DNA of 64,000 nucleotides from an uncultured Pirellula sp. (lineage in GTDB: Bacteria; Planctomycetota; Planctomycetia; Pirellulales; Pirellulaceae). Below, piece by piece: positions 52,973-62,125 of the stretch. Below the pieces are notes generated by a model that was not told the DNA's origin, searched no databases, and saw only the letters and a program-made list of their open reading frames with translations. Numbering within the stretch: position 1 is the stretch's first letter; each line of letters opens with the position of its first letter. The stretch spans positions 248,001 through 312,000 of the forward strand of contig CAIOHR010000055.1 of assembly GCA_903858115.1 (NCBI GenBank), read 5' to 3'. A program made the translations under genes and the position numbers.

Positions 52973-53613
52973 CAACGCCGGATACTATCCCATCGCATTT
53001 CCAAACATGGATTCAAACCGCAAAGGGACTCATTTTTGACTGCGATGGTACGCTGGTTGATTCGATGCCAGTTCATTTTTTGGCGTGGCACCAAACGATG
53101 ACTCGCTACGGATTGCGACTGCCAGAGGATCGTTTCTATGCGCTCGGCGGTATGCCAAGCCATAAAATCATTGAGATGTTGGCTCAGGAACAGTCGGTGA
53201 CAATCGATATCGAATTGGCGGCGAAACAAAAGGAACAGGCGTTTTTGGACCGAATTCATCTGCTGGAACCAATTCAAATAGTTCTCGATGTCGCGATGAT
53301 GCACCGAATGGTGAAGCCGATGGCAGTCGCGAGCGGTGGCTTTCGCGACATCATCCATAGACAGCTGCACGCTCTAGATTGTTTCGATTGGTTCGACGCG
53401 ATCGTTACGGCGGAAGATACCGAAAGACACAAACCTGATCCCGATGTGTTTTTGGAAGCGGCACGTCGATTGGATATCCCTGCGAGTGAGTGTGTCGTAT
53501 TCGAAGATGCGGATTTGGGTGTAGAAGCGGCACGACGCGCGGGCATGCGTTGCGTAGATATCAGGCAATTCTTTCAGGCCAAACGAATTCCCTTGGATAC
53601 CGAAGTGTCATGA
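52969..53613 (+). CDS. HAD-superfamily phosphatase (beta-phosphoglucomutase-like)
   Basis: A 214-residue cytoplasmic hydrolase. The nucleophile motif is [10 protein letters not shown] (Asp24 and Asp26), the cap region follows, then the Ser motif VASGGF and the C-terminal [15 protein letters not shown] with metal Asp residues. Such enzymes dephosphorylate sugar phosphates or isomerise glucose phosphates. Its ATG overlaps the activator stop, and its TGA overlaps the start of the RND gene (ATGA at both ends), so the three genes form a tightly coupled operon. Confidence 0.93.
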   Translation: MTTPDTIPSHFQTWIQTAKGLIFDCDGTLVDSMPVHFLAWHQTMTRYGLRLPEDRFYALGGMPSHKIIEMLAQEQSVTIDIELAAKQKEQAFLDRIHLLEPIQIVLDVAMMHRMVKPMAVASGGFRDIIHRQLHALDCFDWFDAIVTAEDTERHKPDPDVFLEAARRLDIPASECVVFEDADLGVEAARRAGMRCVDIRQFFQAKRIPLDTEVS

Positions 53614-55952
53614 TTCGCTTCCGGTGGCTAGGCTTGTCGCTAGCAACAATTCTTTTCTTTGTTGCTCTTCCTGCCTCCTTCCATCTTCGATTGGATCGTT
53701 CCATCGAAGCGATGTTTGCTAAAGAAGATAGAATCCGAACAGACTTTGAAAGGTTGGAGTCGATCTTCGGAGTCTCAGAGTTGATCGTTTTTGCCTACCG
53801 AGATGAAATGCTTTGGAGTGTCGATGGCCAAGGGCTCGAACGACTTCAACGAATTCGCAAACGGATTGAAGCATTGCCAGGCATCGATTCTGCCATGGAT
53901 TTGACGAAAATCAATGGAATGCTCCGGCAATGGAATGCGACGATAGGATTGTTGAGCGCGAGCAAAAACAACTCCAAAAGCCAGTATCCATTGTTGGATG
54001 CGAACGATTCGATGGCCGTAAAGCTGAAGAAGTTGTTTGAAGGTCAAACGCATGCGAGTAGTTCTGACTTAGTCGCCATTGCCTGCATCTTGAAGAGAAA
54101 TGGGGAGTCTACGGATGTTCCGCTACCATCCCATGCAATGACGATTGACCAGCTAAGAAAGATAGATATCGAATCCAACCAACCGGTCTTATTAGCAGGG
54201 CAGTCGGTTTTGGTGGAAGAAGGGTTTGAGGCGATTGAGGCCGATGGTCGGAGGCTTGGATTGTTCTCCGCGTTCAGTTTAGCTGGGTTACTTTGGATTG
54301 GATTTCGGTCTCTGCGTTGGGCATTGATCGTCATTGCCGTCGTGCAGTGGTCGTTGGTGGTGACGCGTGCAATCTTGGTCGTCCTGGATTGGGAATTGAC
54401 GATGGTATCCTCGATGCTCGCATCGATCGTGACGGTGATCGGGGTCGCCACGACGATGCACTGGATGCTCGAGTATCAACGATTGAGTTCCCAAGGTGCT
54501 GATCCCGAGTCGGCACTCCAGGATTCGATGAGGCAGCTTCGGCGTCCGATCGTTTGGGCGTGTATAACGGACGCCATCGGTTTCCTATCGTTGACTTTTG
54601 CCAAAGTCGGCCCGGTACAGGACTACGGTTGGATGATGGCGCTAGCTTCGTTGATTGTACTCTTCGCCATTTTTTTGATCGTTCCTGGATTAGCGCTGAT
54701 GCCGCTGTTGAGGTCACCGTGGGATCAAAGGACAGGAATGCAGATTCCACTGCGCGAGGTGCCATGGCTATCGAAGGATATGTTTGCAGGTTCGATAGAG
54801 CGATGCAAAGGCCTGGCGCATCGGTATCCTGGCTGGATTATGGCAACTTCGATCGCTTTAGGTGGGATTGCAGTTCTTGGTAGTTTGCGGATCGAACTAG
54901 AGACAGACTTTGTCAAGAATTTCAAACAAAACTCTCCACTCGTAGTCGCGTATGAGACCATCGAATACGAATTGGGTGGAGCGGGAGTATGGGATATTGC
55001 GGTTCCGGTACCGAATTCGATTCAATCTTCGGTGCAACGAGAAGTTGCGGAACTAGAAGAGCGACTTCGAGCGATCCGAGTTGGGGAGGAAACGGCTTCT
55101 GTCTCACTGAGTCATGTCATGAGTGTGTTGGATGCGGATGGCGTGGTGGGTGAGAGCTTCTTCATGAAGCGACTTGGACTGGAGGGTCGACTGCTCGCAA
55201 TGAAGCCACTGATGGGTAGCTTTCTAGGGTCCTTAGTTGGATCGGAGAAGGATAAGGATGGTAAGGCTCAAAGGTATCTTCGCATCATGCTGCGTTCCCG
55301 TGAACAAGTTGAAGCGAAGGATAAACGATTACTGATCAACGCGGTTCGCAGGGAGGTGCAAACCTATACCGAGAACATTAATGACATAGAAAGCGAAGGC
55401 AATCGTGAACTCGCTTTTGTATCAGGCTACTATGTTCTGTTAGCAGAACTCGTCTCCAGCATCGTTGCAGATCAATGGCGATGTTTTGCGATTGCAGGGT
55501 TCGGAATTCTGGTTGCGACAGCGTTTGCGTTGCGAGACATTCGACTGGCATGCATGGCATTGTTGCCAAACGTACTTCCGAGTCTTTGCATTCTCGGTTG
55601 GTTTGGTTGGTCAGGGATACCCATGAACCTAGGGGCCGCGATGATTGCGGCAGTGTCCATGGGGTTGAGCATAGACTCTTCGATTCATTATCTCAGTCGA
55701 TACCAACAGGAAATTCGCAGGGGAACGAATAGTGTACTAGCGGTAGATAACGCTCAATCCGAAATAGGGCTAGCGATCGTATTGTCGACTCTGGCATTGG
55801 TGCTGGGGTTTGGCGCCTTGGCAACCAGCGACTTTTTTCCGACTGTTATCTTTGGAGTCTCGGCTGCTTTGTCGATGGTCGGTGGTCTGATCGGCAACTT
55901 AATCCTGTTGCCTGCTTTGTTGCGTTACTTTCCAGGAGATGGTCAAGTTTGA
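53610..55952 (+). CDS. RND-superfamily (MMPL-type) membrane transporter
   Basis: The 780-residue inner-membrane protein has a single N-terminal segment (about 8-26), a periplasmic domain, a block of membrane segments (about 216-380), a second periplasmic domain and a final membrane block (about 630-770). This is the MMPL/RND plan. The periplasmic part starts with SIEAMFAKEDRIRTDFERLE. Such proteins export lipids or hydrophobic compounds using proton flow. ATG 53610 overlaps the HAD gene stop and is preferred over a longer frame starting at 53490 that lies inside the HAD gene. Its end overlaps the tail of the convergent gene by ten bases. Confidence 0.9.
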   Translation: MIRFRWLGLSLATILFFVALPASFHLRLDRSIEAMFAKEDRIRTDFERLESIFGVSELIVFAYRDEMLWSVDGQGLERLQRIRKRIEALPGIDSAMDLTKINGMLRQWNATIGLLSASKNNSKSQYPLLDANDSMAVKLKKLFEGQTHASSSDLVAIACILKRNGESTDVPLPSHAMTIDQLRKIDIESNQPVLLAGQSVLVEEGFEAIEADGRRLGLFSAFSLAGLLWIGFRSLRWALIVIAVVQWSLVVTRAILVVLDWELTMVSSMLASIVTVIGVATTMHWMLEYQRLSSQGADPESALQDSMRQLRRPIVWACITDAIGFLSLTFAKVGPVQDYGWMMALASLIVLFAIFLIVPGLALMPLLRSPWDQRTGMQIPLREVPWLSKDMFAGSIERCKGLAHRYPGWIMATSIALGGIAVLGSLRIELETDFVKNFKQNSPLVVAYETIEYELGGAGVWDIAVPVPNSIQSSVQREVAELEERLRAIRVGEETASVSLSHVMSVLDADGVVGESFFMKRLGLEGRLLAMKPLMGSFLGSLVGSEKDKDGKAQRYLRIMLRSREQVEAKDKRLLINAVRREVQTYTENINDIESEGNRELAFVSGYYVLLAELVSSIVADQWRCFAIAGFGILVATAFALRDIRLACMALLPNVLPSLCILGWFGWSGIPMNLGAAMIAAVSMGLSIDSSIHYLSRYQQEIRRGTNSVLAVDNAQSEIGLAIVLSTLALVLGFGALATSDFFPTVIFGVSAALSMVGGLIGNLILLPALLRYFPGDGQV

Positions 55953-56809
55953 AATCGCATCGACTTCTTAGGCTGAGTGACCACGATGCTAGACATTGCC
56001 TCCCAGCGGCCGTTCTCAAGCTTTCGTACCGTTTCGCTCGCGTGTTCGAGTCCTCGCTCGATGCGTTGAACTAAATGGGATCGCATAAATCCCATCGAGT
56101 CGAACAAATCGGGGTGAATCATACCGAGGGCTGCTTCGCTTATCTGCTGATTGAGACGAGGTGAAACGGGATTATGCTCGACATGCTTGTTGAGCCAAGC
56201 TCGACAACTGGCAATCAAGAGTGACCAAATCACTTTCGATTGATCACCGAGGCTGCGTTCGCTGTACTCTTCCGAGAACTCAGCGACACGTTCGATAGAG
56301 TGAGCGTACTGTTCTGCCTCATTTATTCCTGAAAAATAGCCGAGCAACATGTCTGTCCAGTGCTCAAGATAGTGCCGCAAGGAGTTTAGCTGGTCAGCTT
56401 CTTGATTTCCAGCTTGGATACCTTCAACGATGATTCTTAAACAACGATTTCTTACTTCCTGATGGGTCGTAAAGACGTTGTGCAAAATGGAACGAGCATC
56501 GTTATCGATTTGCCGCTCTTCCAGACGAGTAGCAACAGCAACGCAAACCCGGGTCAGCGGTTCCGCCAGCATGACCTCTTCGATCGCATGACGCAATTTC
56601 TGCCATCCACGAACTCGGATGGCCATACTTTCGGATTGGATCTGTCGCTTACCGGTTGAGATGAGTGAATTCCATCCATCGCAACGAATACGATTCCTCA
56701 GCCAGTATTCTTGGACTGCTTCTGGTGGAAAACCGCAGTTTTCCTCGATACGGGTCGATGCATGATACGCCCACACACTTGCGATCTCGACCAGCCAGCT
56801 TGAATGCAT
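55943..56809 (-). CDS. Hypothetical helical protein
   Basis: I do not recognise this 288-residue protein. It has no signal peptide or membrane segment and looks almost entirely helical, with many charged and aromatic residues (for example HYLEHWTDMLLGYFSG and RVAEFSEEYSERSL). No zinc, nucleotide or catalytic motif is obvious. ATG 56809 is a good start. The last ten bases overlap the end of the convergent RND gene. The coherent composition and length support it as real. Confidence 0.6.
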   Translation of the reverse strand: MHSSWLVEIASVWAYHASTRIEENCGFPPEAVQEYWLRNRIRCDGWNSLISTGKRQIQSESMAIRVRGWQKLRHAIEEVMLAEPLTRVCVAVATRLEERQIDNDARSILHNVFTTHQEVRNRCLRIIVEGIQAGNQEADQLNSLRHYLEHWTDMLLGYFSGINEAEQYAHSIERVAEFSEEYSERSLGDQSKVIWSLLIASCRAWLNKHVEHNPVSPRLNQQISEAALGMIHPDLFDSMGFMRSHLVQRIERGLEHASETVRKLENGRWEAMSSIVVTQPKKSMRFQT

Positions 56810-56923
56810 AAAGAAGATCCGGAGTGGAATGTTCAGATTACCAGCACTTAAGCAGGATCCTCACAGCGACGCGATTTCTCAAGCGTTCTCTGGCAGAAGA
56901 TCAGAAATCTAACGGAGCACCTG

Positions 56924-57066
56924 TATAAAAGACTGTACATTCGGCAAAATCGGACAACTTTTTTGAAGGAAAGAGATGCCCTAGACTTTCGAGACTTTGC
57001 CGATAAGCTTCATGTCTATACTTGCCATAGTGGAGTGCGTGGGATGATTTTCCACGAGGCTTTTTT
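56924..57066 (+). ncRNA. Candidate structured RNA or leader ending in a terminator
   Basis: The upstream side of this divergent region has a TATAAA -10-like box at 56924-56929. Then TCGGCAAA (56941-56948) pairs perfectly with TTTGCCGA (56996-57003), enclosing 47 bases. A terminator hairpin with a T-tract ends the region at 57038-57066. No plus-strand gene precedes it, so the terminator would end a short RNA of about 130 bases that starts here, or act as an attenuator before the 83-residue gene and hisA. This is structure read by eye, not proven transcription. Confidence 0.4.
57038..57066 (+). terminator. Intrinsic terminator or attenuator before the small secreted gene
   Basis: CGTGGGA (57038-57044) pairs with TTCCACG (57050-57056), including one G-T pair, around loop TGATT. 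Four bases later six T residues follow (57061-57066). It lies 34 bases before the start of the 83-residue gene. Confidence 0.6.
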
Positions 57067-57099
57067 GTGTCATAGTAGTTTATTCAACTTGGGTGATTT

Positions 57100-57351
57100 A
57101 TGAATCGCAGCGTGAGGACGTTGGGTCTGGCAATGATATTGTTCACAGGGGTTGTTTCTACAGTTGATGTCGAGGCGAAGCAGTACGAAAAGATCGTGGG
57201 CGGGAGAGAGGTGGTCGTGCATACCAATCCAGTGCCTGTTCTAATGCACCGAATGGTTCCGCCTCAATTGGGACGACACATCACAGAAAAAGAACTTCAC
57301 CATGGTTCTATTCCATCTGAGGGAAGACTCTTTAAGTTACGCGGAAAGTAA
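57100..57351 (+). CDS. Small secreted protein of unknown function
   Basis: An 83-residue protein with a signal peptide (about 1-26, ending VEAK). The mature part is about 57 residues and contains VVVHTNPVPVLMHRMVPPQL and GRHITEKELHHG. I recall similar short proteins in other planctomycetes but no function. It lies 34 bases after a terminator hairpin and its stop codon is seven bases before the GTG start of hisA, so it may be read with hisA. It is too short to judge further; the signal peptide and position support it as real. Confidence 0.6.
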   Translation: MNRSVRTLGLAMILFTGVVSTVDVEAKQYEKIVGGREVVVHTNPVPVLMHRMVPPQLGRHITEKELHHGSIPSEGRLFKLRGK

Positions 57352-57358
57352 AAACATA

Positions 57359-58090
57359 GTGGAGATTTGGCCTGCAATTGACTTGTTGGGTGGCAATTGT
57401 GTTCGTTTGCAACAAGGGGACTACAATCGGGACACCGTGTTTTCCGATGACCCTGGAGCTATGGCTTCGAGGTGGTTTTCTGAAGGCGCCGGACTACTTC
57501 ACTGTGTCGATCTAGACGGTGCGAAATCAGGCAGTATTGTGAACGAGTCGGCGATTAGGGAAATCGTCCGTGCAGCGAACGGGCGGCCCATTCAATTGGG
57601 TGGAGGCGTTCGCACGGAGTCGACGATTGAGCGTTTGCTAAATCTCGGATTGAGTCGATTGGTCGTCGGTACTGCTGCGCTGAAAGAGCCAGTGTGGTTT
57701 GCTTCCATGTGCGACAAATATCCTGGCTGTCTCGTTCTTGGACTGGATGCGTGGGGGGGAAAAGTCGCAACGGAGGGTTGGCTAAAGACGTCAGAAACTT
57801 CGGCTAGCGAACTCGTGGATCGAGTCGCCCAGAAGACCAACCAATGTGTGGCAGTCGTTTATACGGACATATCCAAAGACGGAATGCTCGAAGGCCCAAA
57901 CTTTGATGCTCTCAAAGAGCTTGAATCGGCCAGCCCATTTCCCGTGATCTGCTCGGGGGGTGTTACAACGCTCGATGACGTTCGACGCCTAATTCAACAA
58001 GGAACGCATGGTGCAATCATTGGACGCGCCCTATATGACGGGCACATGAAGCTCAGTGAAGTTCTTACGATTGCTGATCCTACAGCCTGA
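57359..58090 (+). CDS. hisA: Phosphoribosylformimino-AICAR ribotide isomerase (histidine synthesis)
   Basis: HisA isomerises ProFAR to PRFAR, the fourth step of histidine synthesis. The 243-residue TIM barrel starts MEIWPAIDLLGGNCVRLQQG, with the catalytic Asp8 in AIDL and the second Asp in YTDISKDGMLEGPN. The phosphate-binding GGGVRTE and SGGVTT are present. The start is GTG 57359, preceded by GGAAAG ten bases upstream; a longer open frame begins at 57302 inside the small gene but is unlikely. No other his gene is in the window. Confidence 0.95.
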   Translation: MEIWPAIDLLGGNCVRLQQGDYNRDTVFSDDPGAMASRWFSEGAGLLHCVDLDGAKSGSIVNESAIREIVRAANGRPIQLGGGVRTESTIERLLNLGLSRLVVGTAALKEPVWFASMCDKYPGCLVLGLDAWGGKVATEGWLKTSETSASELVDRVAQKTNQCVAVVYTDISKDGMLEGPNFDALKELESASPFPVICSGGVTTLDDVRRLIQQGTHGAIIGRALYDGHMKLSEVLTIADPTA

Positions 58091-58118
58091 GATGGATGCC
58101 GTCCGTTTGAATCCAGGG

Positions 58119-58124
58119 TATAAT
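58119..58124 (+). promoter_or_regulatory. Possible -10 box
   Basis: A perfect TATAAT lies 29 bases after the hisA stop codon and about 54 bases before the ATG of the esterase. No convincing -35 box is seen at the normal spacing. Weak evidence. Confidence 0.35.
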
Positions 58125-58177
58125 GCAGCTTGTTCAACCGGCATTGCATTTGGACTTCACTCTCCGTCGGATCCACC

Positions 58178-59170
58178 ATGAAACGCGTAGCAATCGTCAC
58201 TTTCTCCATTGCGCTGGTTTACCATGCGATTTTGCAAGCGACCGCTTGGGCTCAGACCGAACAGCACGATAGCTTCTTCAAGCTTGGTCCAGACTCACTT
58301 CCTCAAGAGAATGTACCGCATGGCGAGATCGATGGTCCGCATGTTTTGCCTAGTAAGGTGTTTGAGGGAACGCAACATACGTATTGGGTCTATGTGCCAG
58401 CGCAGTACAATTCCTCGAAGAGTTGTAGCTTGATGATTTTCCAAGATGGGCACGCCTTTATGAATGATAAGGGTAGTGCCCGAACTACGAATGTGATCGA
58501 CAATCTCATTTATCGTCGAGAGATCCCTGTGATGATCACTGTCTTCATCAATCCAGGTCGTCGACCAGACCAAGAAGAGCCGAATGCGAAACAATGGGGA
58601 GATGGTACAACCAACCGAGGAGAAGAATACAACTCACTGAATGATCGGTATGCTCGAGTGATCATCGACGAAGTAATGCCTGCTCTCTACGCGAAGTACA
58701 ACATTTCCAAAGAAGCGAAAGATCATGGTATTGGTGGTTGCAGTTCCGGAGCCATCGCCGCTTTTACCGTGGCTTGGGAACGACCTGACCAGTTTAGTAA
58801 GGTACTGAGTACAGTTGGAAGTTTTACCAATATTCGTGGTGGGCACCGCTACCCAGATATCATTCGCGATAGTCCAAAGAAGCCGATTCGAGTCTTTTTT
58901 CAAGATGGACGAAACGACAATCGCGGGCAGCGACGTGGTGGAACCTATGACCCGGAATGGGACTGGTTCCAACAAAACGTACGAATGGTCGAAGCGATGA
59001 ACTCGAAAGGGTACGATGTTAACTACTCGTGGAGCATCGGCAAACACAGCCTAACCCATGGGGGCGTTATTTTGCCCGAGATGATGCGATGGCTTTGGAG
59101 AGACCATCCTGTTTCAACGGATGTGAACGACGCAGTCGAACGTGCATTTCACAAGCCAGCAGTCAAGTAA
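58178..59170 (+). CDS. Secreted esterase of the Fes/PF00756-like type
   Basis: An exported alpha/beta hydrolase of 330 residues. The signal peptide covers about 1-26 (ending AWAQT). The nucleophile elbow is [11 protein letters not shown], with the Ser in the SSG position, and a late His lies in GKHSLTHGG. Together with QDGHAFMND and [13 protein letters not shown] these match the enterochelin-esterase/feruloyl-esterase-like family (PF00756). ATG 58178 is preferred to an upstream frame start at 58130 because it opens the signal peptide directly. A 20-bp tandem duplication lies about 90 bases after its end. Confidence 0.88.
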   Translation: MKRVAIVTFSIALVYHAILQATAWAQTEQHDSFFKLGPDSLPQENVPHGEIDGPHVLPSKVFEGTQHTYWVYVPAQYNSSKSCSLMIFQDGHAFMNDKGSARTTNVIDNLIYRREIPVMITVFINPGRRPDQEEPNAKQWGDGTTNRGEEYNSLNDRYARVIIDEVMPALYAKYNISKEAKDHGIGGCSSGAIAAFTVAWERPDQFSKVLSTVGSFTNIRGGHRYPDIIRDSPKKPIRVFFQDGRNDNRGQRRGGTYDPEWDWFQQNVRMVEAMNSKGYDVNYSWSIGKHSLTHGGVILPEMMRWLWRDHPVSTDVNDAVERAFHKPAVK

Positions 59171-59261
59171 TCGTAGAAACAGTTCGAATTATCAAACGGC
59201 GGTCATGCGGCTGGAAATACAGCTTGGCTTCCAATGGTCGAACAGTGTAGGGTCGTCTCAA

Positions 59262-59304
59262 ATTTAGTGCATGCCTTGGATATTTAGTGCATGCCTTGGA
59301 TATT
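59262..59304. repeat. Exact 20-bp tandem duplication just beyond the fliG stop codon
   Basis: Bases 59262-59281 are repeated exactly at 59282-59301, and the period holds for three more bases. The second copy ends 16 bases before the fliG stop codon (59318-59320) on the minus-strand side, in the space between convergent genes. Confidence 0.92.
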
Positions 59305-59317
59305 CTGAACGGTCGAC

Positions 59318-60340
59318 TTAGGCGACAAACTCCTCTTCGCCATCGGAGCCCGGGCGCTGGAGTTGACCAGACTCCTCGAGCCCCCGAACAATATCGACGA
59401 TCTTCTGCTGAACTGCTTCCACGTCGCTCAGTTTGACTTTGCCCAAGAACCCCATTTCTTCCCTTAAGATTTCAGACGCCCGTTGTGACATATTCTTCAT
59501 TATCTTTTCTTGAAGTGCGTTGCTAGACCCTTTCAAGGCCATTGCCCATTGGGTCGTCTCTACATTCTTCAGCAGGGTTTGTATATCTTTGTCGCCAAGC
59601 TTCTGGATATCTTCAAATACGAACATTAGTCTTCGAATCTCTTCGACCAATTCCGGATTGTCTTTACCGAGGTTCTCCAGAACCATTCGCTCGGTAGCAC
59701 GATCTGTTACATTGAGTATCTCTGCAACTGCTGGAACGCCACCAGATTTCTGGAAAGACTGATGCATCACCATGGACATTCGGAACTCCAATGCGCGTTC
59801 AATGTCAGCAATCGCCTCCGGACTCGTCTGTCCCATTTGAGCGATTCTACGAATGACGGCCAGTTGTTTCTGCTGCGGCAGACCGTTCAACACTCCTGCA
59901 CCGATCGCTGGTGGAACGTGACAGATCACAACAGCGATTGTCTGCGGATGCTCTTCCGTAATGAACGAGAGGATGTTTTGTGGATCAGTCTTCTGAAGAA
60001 ATCCAAAGGGTAACGACTCTATCGTTTGCTGGAGAATCGCCAACATATCCGCGGCGTCTTTTCCAAGTGCTTTTCGCACAAGCGTCTTTGCACGTTCGAG
60101 ACCACCACACGCATGGATCAGGGAGCTAGGTTGTCCGCCAAAAAACTCTTGGATGACTTCTTCTTGGACTTCTCCCGGTATGTCATCGATCTGAGCGATG
60201 GCGAGTGATACCGCTTCGACGTAACGCGGCGGTAGCTTGGATAGAAGAACTGCAGCGTCGTCTTCCTCCAAAGCCATCAAAAGTACGGCTGATTTTTGAA
60301 CTCCATCTTCATCGATTGACACAGAGCTTTTCTTTACCAT
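59318..60340 (-). CDS. fliG: Flagellar motor switch protein FliG
   Basis: FliG is the part of the flagellar switch that contacts the stator and transmits torque. The 340-residue protein has the N-terminal KSAVLLMALEEDDAAVLL segment, the middle domain with ITEEHPQTIAVVI (EHPQ motif) and the C-terminal domain (FVFEDIQKLGDKDIQTLLK) with charged torque residues. ATG 60340 gives the normal length; an upstream ATG 60397 would add 19 residues. No other flagellar gene is in the window. Confidence 0.95.
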   Translation of the reverse strand: MVKKSSVSIDEDGVQKSAVLLMALEEDDAAVLLSKLPPRYVEAVSLAIAQIDDIPGEVQEEVIQEFFGGQPSSLIHACGGLERAKTLVRKALGKDAADMLAILQQTIESLPFGFLQKTDPQNILSFITEEHPQTIAVVICHVPPAIGAGVLNGLPQQKQLAVIRRIAQMGQTSPEAIADIERALEFRMSMVMHQSFQKSGGVPAVAEILNVTDRATERMVLENLGKDNPELVEEIRRLMFVFEDIQKLGDKDIQTLLKNVETTQWAMALKGSSNALQEKIMKNMSQRASEILREEMGFLGKVKLSDVEAVQQKIVDIVRGLEESGQLQRPGSDGEEEFVA

Positions 60341-60496
60341 GCTGCAAAGAGAATAGAGCTTTTGATAGCGAACGTCCGCGACAAAACGTTGTCGCATCCG
60401 GAAACAGAAATCTAAAGATCCGAGAATTAACTGTTTCCTCGGCAGCTCGACCGCATTTCAGTAATGAAAATGGGGTGCTTGATTCAATCCCTAAGA

Positions 60497-60994
60497 TCAG
60501 GAAGCCCATGGAACTCTGCAGTATCCCCATTGCCCATTATTCTCATCCACTCCAATTTCCAGCCAGTTCAATCGCGATCCTACGCTCGGACCCAGTTGCA
60601 TCCGCAATTCGTTCGCGATCCACCAAGCAATTTCCTCCGCTGTCGTATTGCCAATCGGCATCAACATGCAATCCTCCGCCGGGAAGACCCATCGTTTATT
60701 CCGAAATCTTGCAATCACTTCGTCTCCTGTCGTTTCGACTGTGATCAACGGATGCTTCGTGGCCAACAGTACATGGTGGTCGAGGCGTTTGACGATTGTA
60801 GCGAGCGTGTCACGAAACGCGATAAAATCGATCACATAGCGATTCTCATCGAGCGGTCCCGCGACTTCACCACGAACGCCATAATTGTGTCCATGCAAGC
60901 ACTCGCAAATGTCGCCCGCAAAAGTGATGAAGTGGGCGGAAGAAAAAACGAGCTGCTCTTTTTGAAGCAAGACTCGGAAGCTGGCGGATTCCAT
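60497..60994 (-). CDS. 6-pyruvoyl-tetrahydropterin synthase / QueD-like protein
   Basis: The family makes pterins or the queuosine precursor 6-carboxytetrahydropterin. The 165-residue protein has the zinc histidines in FSSAHFIT (His21) and CLHGHNY (His34 and His36), and LDHHVLL later supplies the Asp/His pair of the active site. The Glu in LEIGVDEN sits where the substrate-binding Glu is expected. ATG 60994 is used; a longer frame from 61159 contains low-quality sequence and no motif. Which pterin product is made cannot be told from the sequence. Confidence 0.85.
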   Translation of the reverse strand: MESASFRVLLQKEQLVFSSAHFITFAGDICECLHGHNYGVRGEVAGPLDENRYVIDFIAFRDTLATIVKRLDHHVLLATKHPLITVETTGDEVIARFRNKRWVFPAEDCMLMPIGNTTAEEIAWWIANELRMQLGPSVGSRLNWLEIGVDENNGQWGYCRVPWAS

Positions 60995-61145
60995 GATGTG
61001 TTCTATATTCCAAAAATTAGGTATTTTCTCCGAGAGCGATTGCATTCTAGGGAGGAGGCACCCTATTCCAACTGTATTCTTGCGTTGCAGATGGAAGAAT
61101 TTGTCAGAAAGGGCGTGGTCGCGAGTTCTACCTCCACCCACGCTT

Positions 61146-61180
61146 GAGCTGGCTTTCAAGATGAAGCTGGCTTTCGAGAT
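61146..61180. repeat. 17-18 bp near-tandem duplication abutting the DUF1559 stop codon
   Basis: Two adjacent units (61146-61162 and 61163-61180) share AGCTGGCTTTC and most flanking bases. The right unit ends directly at the stop codon of the pilin-like gene (61181-61183). Confidence 0.6.
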
Positions 61181-62125
61181 CTAGAAATCCTCGGAGATGA
61201 CTTCACCAGCAGCCCGAGTGCACAGTTCTGCCATCGTGGTTAATGAAATTCCCTGGTGTATGAATCGCACATGCCCGTCAGCGAAAGTGGAATTCGATCC
61301 CATAAGGTGAAAACTAAAAGGTTCATTGTCGTTTCTTGCGTTCATCGCCACGTTGCAATCGCTTGCGATAGAGCAACCCTCACGCACACCGTCGGAACTT
61401 GCACCGTCGAGGCTAAACGCACCTTCGCTATCGACCCAGCCAATCCCTTGGTCGTTCTGAAGCGTTGGTCGATATACACTTTTCCTGTAAACCGATGGTC
61501 TGCCACCAGCCTCGACGATCATAATCGTCTGCGAAGTGCCGTCCGAGATGCTCGCGAAACGATTTTGAGAGTTGCGGTGCATCACTGAGAATCGATTAAA
61601 CGCGTTGTACTTGACGGGATCAATGGAACTGGGTTGGACGCCCTGGATGGCTTCATAGTCGGTTCTCCCAAGCGGTGTTTGGAAACTTAGACTCGGGCGA
61701 GGAGGCTTTGCCACTGCAGACATGACTGCTGGCTGATCAGGCACGCTGGGACAAAGAAACAAGGGGATCGGAATACTTGCCACAGAGCGATTGGTACCTT
61801 CCCACCAATTCAAAGAGACATCGTAAAGTGTCGAGACATTGGTCTGTTCCATAAAGGTCAAAATCGTGGTCCTCCAGCCCACAAACTTTCCGGCGGGATT
61901 TCCAGGGCCGCTTTGAGTCCAACCCGAAGCCGGAAAAACGCGATGCGCTGCTTCGAAATTATGCACTGCCAACGCGAGTTGACGAGATTGGTTCTGGCAT
62001 TGGATTCGTCTGGCTGACTCGCGAGCCGATTGAACAGCAGGGAGCAATAGTCCGACTAGGATCGCAATAATCGCAATCACAACCAGCAATTCGACGAGTG
62101 TGAACCCTCTCTTTAGGAGCCTCAT
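61181..62125 (-). CDS. DUF1559 pilin-like protein with prepilin N-terminus
   Basis: This very common planctomycete family is exported as type IV pilin-like proteins. The 314-residue product has the prepilin cleavage and methylation site [11 protein letters not shown] (7-17) followed by the hydrophobic helix, then the DUF1559 body and the C-terminal FADGHVRFI (H-x9-DG type) motif. ATG 62125 puts the prepilin motif at the N-terminus; the longer frame from 62224 is unlikely. The large number of such genes per genome is known for the group. The role is unknown. Confidence 0.93.
   Translation of the reverse strand: MRLLKRGFTLVELLVVIAIIAILVGLLLPAVQSARESARRIQCQNQSRQLALAVHNFEAAHRVFPASGWTQSGPGNPAGKFVGWRTTILTFMEQTNVSTLYDVSLNWWEGTNRSVASIPIPLFLCPSVPDQPAVMSAVAKPPRPSLSFQTPLGRTDYEAIQGVQPSSIDPVKYNAFNRFSVMHRNSQNRFASISDGTSQTIMIVEAGGRPSVYRKSVYRPTLQNDQGIGWVDSEGAFSLDGASSDGVREGCSIASDCNVAMNARNDNEPFSFHLMGSNSTFADGHVRFIHQGISLTTMAELCTRAAGEVISEDF

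Noticed and set aside
60464..61147. 227-residue open frame on the plus strand
   Set aside because: Antisense to the QueD-like gene, which has intact zinc motifs.
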